Shown here: piece after piece, positions 34,332 to 46,672 of the stretch
Numbering within the stretch: position 1 is the stretch's first letter
How the letters are laid out: each line of letters begins with the position of its first letter
Source: Riptortus pedestris
Lineage: Eukaryota > Arthropoda > Insecta > Hemiptera > Alydidae
Direction: 5' to 3'
Length of the DNA stretch: 64,000 nt
Assembly (NCBI GenBank): GCA_019009955.1
Contig: CM032229.1
Span: 144,039,501 to 144,103,500, forward strand
Program-made: the position numbers and the translations under genes
Notes under the pieces: generated by a model
The model's input: the letters and a program-made list of their open reading frames with translations, nothing else
Database searches by the model: none
What the model was told of the DNA's origin: nothing

Positions 34332-35075
34332 ATGAGAAATCCTTCAAAATTTCTTCAATCGCTGAAGTATATGTCCTTTCACAAATTTCAAACACTGACA
34401 GTTCTTTTGTTCTTTCTTTTAATTACAGTATTAGTTAAAGTATTTTATTTTTTGGCAAACAAAAATGAGAAAATTGTATACATTGGAGTATACAAAGGTC
34501 TTACTCAGATAATTTGCTCCCTTGTACATTACTACAATGTCATTACGCACAGTTATATATTGAATAAAATAATAAAGAAATTGCAATATTCTGCAAAGAC
34601 AAAATTGAATATGTTGTCATATATACTTATATTGAAAACTATATCTTATAATATTATGTTTTTATTAATTAGTATTTGGAAGGGCCTTACACTTATTGAG
34701 ATAATTCATAATACACTAATTTGCATAGCTGACCTAATAATGGATATAATAACCGGGCAGTTTTTCACTATTTGCTTGCGGTATTATTTAAAACTTACAA
34801 CTATAGATCTAGAAAGCAACAATTACACCAAAATTGGGAGTATCTATGAACTGCTCGACGAATTCAAGATAATTAATACAATTTTCAGCAAACAAATATT
34901 TTTAACTTTGCTCACAATAACAATAAACCTACCGTTATACTCTTTCTTCTTAGTCTCAGAATTAATTACTCAAAAGAATTTTACCTTATTGATTGCCACT
35001 AGAGTAATAAACATATTTTGGCAAATCTTTATCCTGTTGGTGACAATACTGCCAATTGAGTTAATGAAATGTTGG
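34332..35075 (+). CDS. GR-B exon 1
   Basis: 744 nt, 248 codons, ending PIELMKCW before a GTAAGT donor. Clear homologue of GR-A exon 1 (shared ITGQFF, SNNYTKIGS/GNNYTMIGS and IFSKQ regions). Confidence 0.88.
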
Positions 35076-37130
35076 GTAAGTAGATAAATAGAAAACCGAA
35101 GCTGCTCCAATCTCAAGAGGTTCTCATTATAAGCACTGTGAAAAATATTTTTAATTTTGATTTAGTGAATTGTCATTGAAGTCATTATAAGTAATGTAAA
35201 TGTTTAAAGTAAACATTCTGAATCGCTCAATTGGTCCAAATAATTTCATTTTGTAATATCTTTTTCAGACACACTCTTATTTCTATTCTCAGTTGTTCTT
35301 GAATTTTGTTTTAATTTGGTTATGGGAGCAAGGCCTTTTCCTTGTGGAACGTGACTCTGCTTCCCTCTTTAGCACTACCATTATTTATTTGATGGCACAC
35401 AATTCAATGTTCAATTAACCAAATGATAAAATAAGATTTAAATGTCATTTTGCATTAGTTTTGCAATTAAATTGTTAAAAATAATTTGCAATTAAGCGTT
35501 TCTGACTATACTTCTCTGGAATAGGGAGAGAGTGAGAATTTAAAGAGTCGGTATAGACATTCTTGTCTTAAATATGATATCAAAATGTCCAGATGTGTAC
35601 TTTTGTCATTTAGTAGTTCGTCCAGATTGTAAGGTTATCCATGCTATGTCATCTCCTGCAGTAGATAAGTGATTTATATTGAGTAGTCTATTACACAGGA
35701 AACAAGTAGGTGGTGATTCAGATTTCGCCATAAGGTACTTATGCATGAATGGCCATGTCACAGTCAAACAAGATCTACCCCCTCTCTTCTTGAAGTTACT
35801 TTGTTATCAGCTATTATACTCTCGGTTATATCCTTCATACCCAGGTAACCAAAAGAAAGTGACTTTAATATTTTTCAATTGTAGCTTATATAGTGTATAC
35901 TTTATGTTAGATACAAAGGGGTTAGAACTATAAATCTCTGAGAATTTTCAAAAAACTTTATAAGTCCATAAATTATATGGTTGTCATGTGGTGCATTTTT
36001 AATTTCTTTGAATCCCAAATGTCTAGTTCAACATTATTGTTACTTGAGCTGTTTGGAAGATGAAGCCTGTGAACAGTGTTTTCAAGAATCACTGCTTCAC
36101 GGTGTAGGCTTATTACTTTTTCAAAGACCAACCACCTCCTCATTACAGAGCAAAATCCACGAACATTGATGGAAAAAAATTGTTTTTGTTTGTATTTATT
36201 CATTAGAAGGTTTGTTATGAAATAAATTGTGTTCTATTGAATATAGGCTGGTCCACAATATTTACTAGTGACTGGAGAACAGTAACAGCATGATTTAAAG
36301 GGTCACTATATATTTTACATAAAAAGGAAAATTATTTGTTGCCATTAGTTCCTTGTAGTACAATATTTCCTTGTCATTTTTCAATTAATTTTATACTATA
36401 ACAGTAGTATGGGTCAATTTATCATTGGGAATCACATAAAGAATATGTCTAGAGAGAAGGCACATTTTTTCTATATCTAATGTACTTAACATTTTTGAGC
36501 TCGTCAAGTACCATTGGTTACACAAACCAAATAAATGGTTTTCTAAAGGAAAAAAATATGACTAATTGTGTGGCATTTTTTGCAAATTTCAGATTTAGTT
36601 TTTAAAATAAACAGAACTAACCATTAAAATATCCTTATTCAGTTTTATCTTTTGATGATTTTGAACCTACGGCACTTAACATGAAGACAATTATCTTCAT
36701 GAGGTATATACTACAGGGTAAAATAAACCTAAAAAAAACAATATAATTTATCAGAACCCTTTCCGAGGAATTATAAGGGTTGTTTTGCTGAACTATAGAT
36801 GCTGGAATCATTAAGTTTTAAATCTATACATCCTCAAAATGAATTCATCGGATGTGGATCAATTACACAAATGACTGAGAGTGGAAGGGGATGTGGAGGC
36901 TATTGAAGATGACTTTATTCCTAAGATCCTTGAAAGATATGAACATACTAAAAGTGAGAATGACATACTCAAGGTGACTAAGGAAGAAAGGCAAATGACA
37001 TATGATCCATGTAAACTATTAGCTAATTTCCCTTAGTGGAAATCACTGATTAAGGCGATATTCAAAAAAAATGTTGAAGTATCAATGGATCCTATCCAGG
37101 AGATGGCGAAAATTAGGCGAGTTTAAAACA

Positions 37131-37199
<69 letters not shown>

Positions 37200-37200
37200 T

Positions 37201-37269
<69 letters not shown>

Positions 37270-38014
37270 TTAACACTCTAGCGGTCACAAATTTTTATTT
37301 ATTGTTACAAAACAATATTTAAATGTTTTAGTTATCAGACTTCAAACCCCACTCCTACTCTGTCACTTAACAATAAACTGTTATACAATGAATCGCTTTA
37401 TTTGAAGGTTAAATACCAAATATTGTTTTCATTGAACTTTTACTTTGTGAAAAACTTTGAGTGATGAATTCTTCATATATAAGTTTTTTTATTCAAACAT
37501 GTTTGTATCGCCTATAACATAATCGACATTTAACTGTTTAATTCGCCATATTTAAATTTATAGTTGACAATGGCTGAAATCGGACCAGGAACAGGAAGGG
37601 GTTAGAAAATTCAAAATATCTTCATTATTATGAGTTGTATCGGAAAATGTTGTTATAGAACCAACCTTTTTAAACTAGTGATGTTCTAAAATTTGTGTTC
37701 TATACATTTGTTCGTAGCTCAAATATTTAGTGATTTATCATACTTTCTTGTTTACACTCTTCAGTAGGCCCCCCACCTCTATTCATTGGATTTTTACTTA
37801 GAAATAGAAAATATATGGGGAGGAGAGATCAATAGTGTGCTATACCAAAATATGGAAAATCCGCTTCGTTTAGGCAGCCTCTATGTCAGGCTTTTTTAGC
37901 AGATTTCCCTTAAGGGAAATCAGCTATTGAGGTTGTACTCATGACGGAATTTTCGAAATTTTTCTTCAAATGTCCATCGATCCTACCTAGTAGAAAAATG
38001 AGGTCCCCTCAAAA

Positions 38015-38072
<58 letters not shown>

Positions 38073-38845
38073 CTGTTACCGTTCTAGCGGTCGCAATTTT
38101 TGTTTGATCGTTACTTAGTCTATTATGTAAAAAGAAAGATCAAGTTCGTTAATGGCTGAAATCGGACCAGTAGGAGGGGGGGGTTTAGAGGAGAGGATTT
38201 TCTAAAATTCGAAATATTTCCGTTACTATACGTCGGATCGAAAAATTGTATAGAATCAATCTTATTGCAAATTAAATTTACTATAAATATTGTCATATAC
38301 ATATATTCTCTATCTTGAATATTAACCGAGATATATGCATTTTTATGAAATCGGGGCGGATAATGGATGAGAGTGAGTTCCCGCCAAAAGCTAGGTCAGC
38401 CGTTTTCTTAACTCTTCGGCTCTCGTGAAATTTTTCTATTGTAAAACTTCACGTGGGATCTCTGCTTAGTTTATGCAGCCCCTGCGTGACGGACTTTTTC
38501 ATTTTGGTTTCTTTCATTGCAAAGAAATTATTTGACCCTCTCCAAGTCCATCTTTATTAGTATTCTTGATTAGTTTCAGAATAATGATTGTGTGTGTGTC
38601 GCATGTGAAATAAATACAGACATTGTATGTTGCAGTCAAATTAAATCAAGTGTAGCTAAACTTTTATATAATCAATGTAATATGAGTTCAGGAAAGTCAT
38701 CTGCTGCCTTTATCAGATATTTAATGTAGTAATTACCCTCCTTAGCCCTGCACATATTTTTTTAATGATTGTCTCAATTCATAATATCCTTCACCTTACT
38801 GTACCGAAAAATCATACTCATTAGCTATTAAGTTAATATAATATA

Positions 38846-38891
<46 letters not shown>

Positions 38892-40195
38892 AACAAGATT
38901 GAACCACAAGTTAAGTGGAAAGAGGAGTCTTTAGAACCAGACTCAAAGTCAGGCCCTATCCCTGGTTTCAAAATCAGCATTGGATACACATTAAAATGAA
39001 ACCTGAAAAATTAAACATGATCATCTCCAAAAACATCAATCCAAAATAAAAGTTGTAGGAAAAGTGGGAGAAGAAAGCTAGATTTCTTATAACCTAAAAC
39101 TACAAACAAAGAAGTTCAAAAATAGTATGAGTAAACTAACTTTGTGAGCCCTTTCATTGAAATAGGAGCAGCTTTTTATTTATTTATTTTTCTTTATTTA
39201 CCTGTAATACATCATTTTCAGGAATTGGTAGAACATATGGACGCAACCAATTAAGCAAGATCAAGTTTAATGGACCTGTATTCATATTAGGAAATGGACC
39301 TTTTGATTTGTATTTTATTTATATCAAGAAAAAATAATATGATAAAATCATTATATAAATCATCATCATAATGTAAAATCATTTATAGAGCTTGACTGAA
39401 ACCAAAAACTTAATTATAATTTTTTTATTATTATCTGATCTTCTCTCTTCCTTTACATATATTTTAATGGGCAAGATTTTGGGTCATGCTAATTGTAATG
39501 GAAGAGAGTTTTCAGTTTCAGTCAATATCTATATGGCTGATGGATGGAAAAAAATCCCCTCCTTCTTGCACTAATGTGGAGAGTGCAATTGCAGAATAAG
39601 AAAGAGGGCAGCACCTGCCAGAGGCTAACAGCCTCAACTAGGCAATGAAAGAGTTGGCCAATAGAGGAGCTGTGACAAGTAAAGGGTCACCTGGAGGACA
39701 TGAAAGGAGAGGATTTGATGTCAGACAGGGGATACGAGTGGGATGTATGAACCATATGTTTAAGTTCACCTGCTCTTGACTGAGAAGACGTTTAGCAAAA
39801 CAGAAAATACAGTCACCAATTCAGAAAGTTTCTCCTCTTTCAATGTAGAGATAGACTATTAAAATTTTCAGTCATTTAAAATTGTGAGTAATCTCTCACT
39901 CTCTAAACCTATTACCCTTCATTCATATTAATAATAGCTGGGATTGGTTACCATCTCCGCTATAATTTCATCTTTTAACATGACAGTAAAAATAATAATA
40001 AAGAAAATGGAATATCCAATATTTTTAATAATAATTCTTTTTGGTTGTAGGTTAACAGTTATCATAAGAAACTCTATGATGTAATGAGTCTCAAACCAGA
40101 TCTTTGCAGTAATGTAAGTTGTTCTGACCCTCCGTTAAGTTATTGATAATATTTTCTTCCTTTTAAAGCTCTGATCCAAGCATATATACAATTCT

Positions 40196-40250
<55 letters not shown>

Positions 40251-42817
40251 GCCTTTATATATTATGTGTAAATAAATGTAGCTCAGTGGTAAGCCATTCA
40301 TTCTTAAATAAAAAGTCCCATGATTCGGTTATAGAATTGACACACTAACTTTTCTCTAGCAGCAGAGTTGCATTTTAATGAGCTTGATTCTCATACAATT
40401 CCCCCCCCCCCGGCCTGGTTCTTAAGATATGATTTCAAGGTTCAAAAATATCTCTTATAGTGCCTATTCCAGCCAGTCATATGCAAGCCTTGAAACTGAA
40501 ATCATAACTCTGAAGATGATTGCAAGAACCATCGAAAGTGCTGAGGCATTAATAGTCTCAGTCAATAATTGGAAGAGAATTTTTTCACTTTCAACTCCCT
40601 ATTAACAATTAAGTTCATATATTGTTTTTTAACTATTATAATAGTTATTTATCTCAACTATAAATAATAATAATAATTATTTGTAATAAATAATTATTTA
40701 TCTCAACCATTGTTTAAAATAAGTATACTATTGAAAAATCTATGATATTCAAATATTCGAAAAGTTTAATTTACCTTGGGTGAGGAGTTCTATTTCCTCA
40801 ATGGCTGCTACCCCAGAGAAAACCATAGACAGGAGTGGTGATAATTAAATAGCCATAATAGTGTTGCGAAAATTAAATACATGAATAATCCTTCAGAGAG
40901 AGAGAGAGAGAGAGAGAGTCGCGTATTTGGGAAGTGCGAGATAGATCAAAGAAGCCGACAGAGGGTCGAGCACCTACTAGACCCGTCCAGTCCAGACGTC
41001 GAAGGGCCCAGCCAATTCCCCTTTGATGTATGCCAACAACCTATATAAAGAACCGGCCAGCCGCCAGACAGTGCAGTGCCGCGAAGTAAAGGACAGAGCA
41101 GTGCCGTCTTATGGTGTACTTCAGTGACCGTGAGTGAATTATTGGACTGTGTAATCTGAAGAACAGTGACGCTATCAGTGCATACTGCGAGTAGCAATTA
41201 AGAACAATTAACCAAGTGTATTGTGCATTGTTAAATAAATTGTGCAGTGATAAAAACTGTGAAACGTGTGTGTTTAATTTTGCAAACCAAAAGAACTCTT
41301 ATTAACAATGTTTATTACAGGTTTTGTAATAAAACATAACAATAGTATAAAAAGTTCCTTTAGTGAAAACATAATAAAGATCTTTTAGTCCCTTTCCCTA
41401 CAAATATATCGTTCCATACAAGTTTTCCACTATTGAAAGCAGCAAGTTATTAGGTGTCATGTCACCTTCTTCAGTAAGTCTGCTGTTTTTGCCTTATTCT
41501 CTTCTACAGACTGAAAAAGTGTTCTCTTCAATGTGCTCTTTACTTTTGAAAACTGGTAGAAGTTATACGGTGGGATATCTGGTGAGCATGGTGAATGCCC
41601 GAGCACATCCACCAATAGCATAGCACAGTTTTACAGAGAGTGCATTGTGTGAAAATCCATCTGTTGTTACTCCAGGATCTCTTCCTTGTTCAAAAATTTC
41701 AATACATGACACACTATTATCTCCAAACACCTTAGCAATTTAAAACATTCAGTTGAATTTTTATTTTAATTTCACAAGGGAATTTAAAATTTATGCACTG
41801 CTTAATTTTTAAGCTTATCAAGACCAGGGAACGCTTATTCAAACAAAGATAAAAACAAACTGAACTAGATAGAGTGATGGAATAATGTGCAAACTGAACC
41901 AGGAACATTAAGGTCAACTGTATTCCATTTCCACTCCTTCACACCAAGCCTAACAACTGGAGAATGGGCAATCAGGTTTTTCAATTGCCACACATCGCAT
42001 ATTGAAAACAAGATAGCTTAATCCATTCAGTGCTACAGGACGATTCATAAAAAGTGAACTCAAAAGGAAATAATTTTTGGCTTAAGATCACCTAAAACCA
42101 AGTATTATTCAAGTGGGTACCATAAAATTTCACAGGATCAAATTGGGGCGGTCAAAGTACAACAATAATTACATGAGTTAATCAATTCAATAGATGATAA
42201 ATTATAATTAATTCAATTCACTTTTCTCTACAATAATCTGCTTTTACAGGAAAAAATGAAGCTGTTTATTCTTATGCAGCCGAACGTAACGTTTATTGCT
42301 GGTGGATTTTTTACATTGGGTTATCCATTAGTTACTTCTGTAAGTACTGACCTACTAAGTATATTTATAAATATTGATATATAGTATTAGAGAAAAAAAA
42401 ATATTAAAAACATATGGGGAAAAGCATTTAGGATAGGATATATTTAAAACACCAGTTTTTTAATTATCCTCCTACTAAAAAACTAAAAACTGATCTTTTT
42501 TATAAAAGAAATTGCAAGAAGAGATGGTAGGAATTTCTGGTTAGTCAAAACGAGTTCTTCAGTTAGACAGAACAGAAAATAAAATATCATAGACCCTTAC
42601 AGATGGGAAAGTAACATAATATTTGATTACTTTTATTTATTTAAACATTTCTTGTTGTTATAATTTATGAGCATCCTCTTAATGCTACAATGGCTAATTT
42701 TTTTGCCTCCTGCAGTATTTGCCATCCATGACATGAAATCTATTCAGCAATGAGTTGTCTAAAATCTGATATTTATATGTGTAATTTGATTCATATTTAA
42801 ATATAGTTTAAATCAAT

Positions 42818-42864
<47 letters not shown>

Positions 42865-44729
42865 ACCCTTGAGTGGGCACAGTTTGAAAGTTAATTGAAC
42901 AAGCACGGGAACCTCACTAGTCTAGTGCAGTTTGAGCAAGGATTTCAACGGACTTTAAATTGAAGGAACTCATTTTAAGTGTTTGAATGTTTATTTCAAC
43001 AAGAAAGCAACATTTATTTATTGTATTTTTTTTTATAAATATTTAAGAATTTAGTTTATTTCATATAAACAAAACAGACCTGTGGGGACTTAGGCTCACC
43101 CAAGGGTTAAGCACAAATACTTCACAGCTGTGGCGATTAGCATATAGATGTATATTGTGGAATACCAGAAAGTGGTGATGTTAAAATTTGCAGTGTGGTT
43201 GTCTGTTGAAAGTTTCATTGTTTTATTTATTTTGAAATCAAAATACAATGTAATATTATCAAGAAGTTGAATTAATATTTAACAGAAAATGTAACATGGT
43301 TTATGAACTATACTTAAGTATGTTACAAATTACAAATGATTGTAGACAACTAATAGCTGAATATATTACACTTCTGCATCAAAACCCTCCTTAATCCGAA
43401 GGGAGAAAATATCAGACACCATTTTATGTCAAGTTTGTGTTTTCGATCAAAAAATAAGGCGTTTTTTGACATTTTGAGCATTTTTTTATCATAGAAAACT
43501 TCAACAATAAAAAAAATCTATTTGATCGCAATGTATTACAACACGAAAAAATTGTGAAAGCTCAGGGGTTAGGCTTCAAGAATTTGTTAGGCCTACAGTC
43601 AGAAATATTATGCAGGGATACAGTTTATACCTGACTCTTATCTTGAAGTCTATCTTGCTTACAGGGCTCCAAGTTCCACTTCATAGTGAGAAAATAGCCA
43701 GAGCACAAAGACACAATTGGTCAAAAAAATATTATAACCCTATTTTGGTCAAATCAAGATATACCCCAAATAGCAGCGGTAAATGTAATGAGACAATGCT
43801 TGCTGACTACTGTTGGAAACTGCTATGAGACATCTGATGAAGACTATAAAAGGAAAAAATTTACAAATTGACGAGGCATAAATTAATATTATGTTCAGTA
43901 TTAAATATCGTGTTATCTTTATACATATAATTCTACTGTACGCCCGTATGTCACTGAACTCCTCCTAAACGGCTGGACCGATTTGAATGAATTTTTTTGT
44001 ATGCATTTGGGTGATGGCCCGGATGGTTTAGATTCACAAATCTAAAGATGGTGCAGAAGTGGGGGTTGTAAGGGAGGCCTAAAATTAAAAATAGCGATAT
44101 TTTGTTTCCTATTGGTTTTTCGGCAAATATGCTCAGATTAAAAGTTGTTTATTTTGTTATTTAGAGTAACTTTTGTTATACTCACTTTTGTCGTATAACA
44201 AAGTATAAACAAGATATAGTAAAGTAGCTTTTGTTTTAAACATAACATTATTAAATTTAATATCCTAATCACTTGAAATATCATGCGGGACATTGTCTGT
44301 CGGGTCTGTTAGTTTCATATATTATTGTAATTATTCGTATGAAAATAAATAAATAAATGAAGTCAGAAAAAAAAATAAACATGCTATTTTATTTTTTTTA
44401 AAAAAACAACCTTCACACTCTCAAAAATGGTACCTGATAAAATTTTTGGTCTTCAGATTCGACTCAGCACACGTGAAAATATAAAAATTAGGAAACATTT
44501 CTGAAGAGAGTGAATTTTTTTTTCTTTTCTTTTTTTGTGGAACAGTGTAACCTGTCCTGGATGGCAAATACTGAGATCAATAACACTTTTTAACCTAGAT
44601 TGTTTATTACATTTTAAATAATATGGAATTAGAGGATTCTTTCTGTTTCAGATAATGGCAGCAGCTATAACTTACATGGTGATTCTAGTTCAATTTTCAT
44701 TGAAATCACTGACAAACCCATTTGACTGA
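34332..44729 (+). CDS. Gustatory receptor GR-B, four exons, 324 aa
   Basis: Exons 34332-35075, 40051-40113, 42250-42339 and 44652-44729 join in phase 0 (248, 21, 30 and 25 codons plus TGA). The order, lengths and intron positions equal those of GR-A, of which it is a tandem paralogue starting about 850 bp downstream. The C-terminus holds ITYMVILVQFSLKSL, a TYhhhhhQF signature of insect gustatory receptors. Hydrophobic stretches are spread along exon 1, as expected for a seven-pass membrane protein with intracellular N-terminus. No frameshift or stop is seen, so the gene looks intact. Sequence upstream of the ATG shares a TTATTGATTCCACTT block with GR-A, perhaps promoter or 5' UTR. Ligand unknown. 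Confidence 0.86.
35076..37014 (+). other. GR-B intron 1, proximal part
   Basis: No repeat family recognised between exon 1 and the HINE-like pair. A stretch at 36840-37010 (MNSSDVDQLHK, then a stop, then VEGDVEAIEDDFIPKI and KILERYEHTKSENDILKV in broken frames) looks like an eroded coding fragment of unknown origin. Confidence 0.4.
37015..37895 (-). mobile_element. HINE-like element with (AC)n(AT)n tract
   Basis: From the plus strand it opens with AGCTAATTTCCCTTAGTGGA (3' end) and closes with ATCCGCTTCGTTTAGGCAGC and ATGTCAGGCTTTTTT (5' end). The internal tract is a 64-bp AC repeat at 37133-37197 followed by about 60 bp of TA repeat. It abuts the next copy without spacer. Confidence 0.8.
37133..37266. 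repeat. Compound (AC)n-(TA)n microsatellite
   Basis: The longest dinucleotide tract of the window, inside a HINE-like element at the site where other copies have pure AT. Confidence 0.95.
37896..38503 (-). mobile_element. HINE-like element, adjacent head-to-tail copy
   Basis: Plus strand begins AGCAGATTTCCCTTAAGGGA and ends CAGCCCCTGCGTGACGGACT plus a T run. It has an (AT)n tract at 38019-38069. Same orientation as the copy at 37015-37895, joined at a T-run. Confidence 0.88.
38850..38887. repeat. (AT)n microsatellite
   Basis: About 38 bp of AT repeat after three AATAT units. Not clearly inside a recognised element. Confidence 0.95.
40051..40113 (+). CDS. GR-B exon 2
   Basis: 63 nt encoding VNSYHKKLYDVMSLKPDLCS plus N. 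Acceptor TTTGGTTGTAG, donor GTAAGT. Confidence 0.86.
40200..40248. repeat. (AT)n microsatellite in GR-B intron 2
   Basis: About 49 bp of AT repeat just downstream of exon 2. Confidence 0.95.
40862..41341 (+). mobile_element. Solo LTR, 480 bp, with 4-bp target duplication
   Basis: Begins TGTTGCGAAAATTAAATAC and ends TTTTGTAATAAAACATAACA (TG...CA). It is flanked by ATAG at 40858-40861 and 41342-41345. It contains a (GA)n stretch, a TATA box CCTATATAAAGAACC near 41040 and an AAATAAATTGTG poly(A)-signal-like motif near 41235. No internal retrotransposon region is present. A 4-bp duplication fits gypsy/BEL-type integration. Confidence 0.85.
41390..41680 (-). pseudogene. Mariner transposase C-terminal relic
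   Basis: Minus-strand reading gives LGHSPCSPDIPPYNFYQFSK, then VKSTLKRTLFQSVEENKAKT and ADLLKKVT before a stop. This matches the mariner pattern SPDLAPxDFFLFPKLK and the downstream helix. After a frame break FQ-stop-WKTCMERYI matches the usual FxQWxxRMERCI end. It is frameshifted with in-frame stops and is plainly dead. Confidence 0.82.
42250..42339 (+). CDS. GR-B exon 3
   Basis: 90 nt encoding EKMKLFILMQPNVTFIAGGF and FTLGYPLVTS. Acceptor GCTTTTACAG, donor GTAAGT. Confidence 0.88.
42825..42860. repeat. (AT)n microsatellite in GR-B intron 3
   Basis: About 36 bp of AT repeat. Confidence 0.95.
43932..44312 (+). mobile_element. Short Helitron-like element, 381 bp
   Basis: Starts TCTACTGTACGCCCGTATGT, continues with the CCTCCTAAACGGCTGGACCG block and ends GTCGGGTCTGTTAG followed by T. 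This is a TC start and a CTAG-like end (TTAG here), as in Helitrons. Shares GTGGGGGTTGTAAGGGAGGC with the other copies in the window. Confidence 0.72.
44652..44729 (+). CDS. GR-B exon 4 with TYhhhhhQF motif
   Basis: 78 nt including TGA, encoding IMAAAITYMVILVQFSLKSL and ending TNPFD. Acceptor TTCTGTTTCAG. An AATAAA at 44767-44772 could be its poly(A) signal. Confidence 0.88.
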   Translation: MMAAAITYMVILVQFSLKSLTNPFD

Positions 44730-45437
44730 TGAAGATGTGTTAAAGAATGAAACTAAAAGCAATTTAAATAAAATTTTATATCATTACAATTTTTATTAAT
44801 ATTAAATTATTGTAATATACTCTAATGTTGATTGGTTTATAACTTAATTTAAATACTTTGTTTATATTGTTCAAATTAAAAATGATACTTCAAAGATTCA
44901 ATTTTCTATTGTTCCTCATTTTCCGGTAACATGAATGCTATGTTGTATTCTAAATCATGTCAATATTTCACCTGTGTTTCATACATAGCCTATTATTTTT
45001 TTCTTTTTCTTTTGTATAAATAAATTACATAAATTCAAGATATTGAAACAAATAAAACTCTAAAGTTTTTCCAGAGTTATATTTAAATTTTACAGGGATA
45101 AATTTATTTTTCAACCACAATGCCTTAAAAATTGAAATTCTTGTCTGTTTGTCCACTCATTTGTTGCTCAATAATTTTGACAATTCTCCCCATAGGCTAT
45201 TTGAGACTTTGAATTTCTATCCAGGAGTGAGGGTTTCCTTTTAAAGTCAAAACTTATGCTCACCAATGTCTTTGTTAATAGTGATTTTATCAGGATGTAC
45301 AGACAAAATTGTGTTTTTTTCAGTCAAGAAGTTTGATTTCTAAATTTCAACTTCCAAATTCCAAGTAAAATTTATAAGTGTATCCAGAGAATGCCTCTAT
45401 AGAATTGGGAATTTGTGTGTATGGGTATGAAGGATAT

Positions 45438-45754
45438 TGTTACATTTATTACAAAAATAGTAAACATTATTTATTAGAGTTCTTTTGGATTGCAAAATTA
45501 AACACACAAAGCCTTATTAGCTCCACAATTTATTTGACACTACTCACTTGGACAATTATTCTTAACTATTACTCACAGTATGCACTGATAATAGTACAAT
45601 AACTCAGGATCCCTGAAGTTCACAAAAACTGTTTCCATAAACACTCCACTCCACTACACTGTTCTTTACAAAAACACAGCACTACAGATGGGTATCACCG
45701 AGAACATTCTTTGGCCAAAGGTTCTACCTTCATGACTTCATATGAATATTGACA
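45438..45754 (-). mobile_element. Solo LTR, 317 bp, with 4-bp target duplication
   Basis: Plus-strand ends TGTTACATTTATTAC and ATATTGACA are flanked by ATAT at 45434-45437 and 45755-45758. The interior AGAGTTCTTTTGGATTGCAA is the complement of the solo LTR at 40862-41341 near its 3' end. No internal region. Confidence 0.75.
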
Positions 45755-45765
45755 ATATGGGCTGT

Positions 45766-45853
45766 TTTAGCAGATTTCCCTTAAGGAAAATCAGTTATTG
45801 AGGTTGTACTCATGACGGAATTTTCGAATTTTTTCTTCAAATGTTCAAAACTG

Positions 45854-45884
<31 letters not shown>

Positions 45885-46672
45885 CAATCTATCTATATAT
45901 TTGTCTGATCCCGCTCTAGCGGTCGCAATTTTTGTGTAATCGTTACCAAACTCGATATTTATTCTTTTCATGTAAAAAGAAAGATCAAGTTCGTTAACGG
46001 CTGAAATCGGACCAGGGGGAGGGGGGGAGGGGTTTAGAGGGGAAGAATTTCGAAATATCTCCGTTACTATAAGTCGGATCGAAAAAGTTTATAGAATCAA
46101 TCTTATTGAAAATTAAATACACTATAAATGATGTTATATACATTTATTCTCTATCTTGAATATTAACCGAGATATTTGCATTTTTCAGTTTTCAGCCTTC
46201 AGTAAACCCCCACTTCTACTAGTGTTACATAAATAATGCTCTGTTATATAATAAAAAATATTAATTGAAGCCTAAATACCAAATATTGTTTTCATTGAAC
46301 TTTTACTTTGTGAGATATATGCAAATACGTTCTGTTGACCCCCCCCCCCTTCTTTTGTTTTTGGATTACTAAAATTTGAGTGATTGAGATAAAAATGATT
46401 CTGATTCATTACAAATTACACCACTAGCTTTAGTAAATTGTTTTCAATAAAATTAATATGTCTTATTCAAATATATTTCATTAATTGTTTGTCTTTCCGG
46501 TCTATCTATGCAGCGCTACGAGGTTGGCTTGCCTGTTTGTTTACAATTCAGCCTTGTATTGTACATTTACTGAGCATTCACGGCTGTGTTACCTGTATGT
46601 ATATTTATCTATTGTAAACCTTCAGTGGGAAATCTGCTTAGTTTACGCAGCCCCTGCGTGACGGACTTTATT
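45766..46672 (-). mobile_element. HINE-like element
   Basis: Plus strand runs from AGCAGATTTCCCTTAAGGAA to CAGCCCCTGCGTGACGGACT. It has an (AT)n tract at 45858-45884, ATGTAAAAAGAAAGATCAAG, CTGAAATCGGACCAGG and ATCTTGAATATTAACCGAGA blocks. Its 3' end lies 11 bp from the solo LTR. Confidence 0.87.

Noticed and set aside
37071..37322. Open frames of TH/YI or VC repeats on both strands
   Set aside because: Translations of the (AC)n(TA)n tract inside a HINE-like element.
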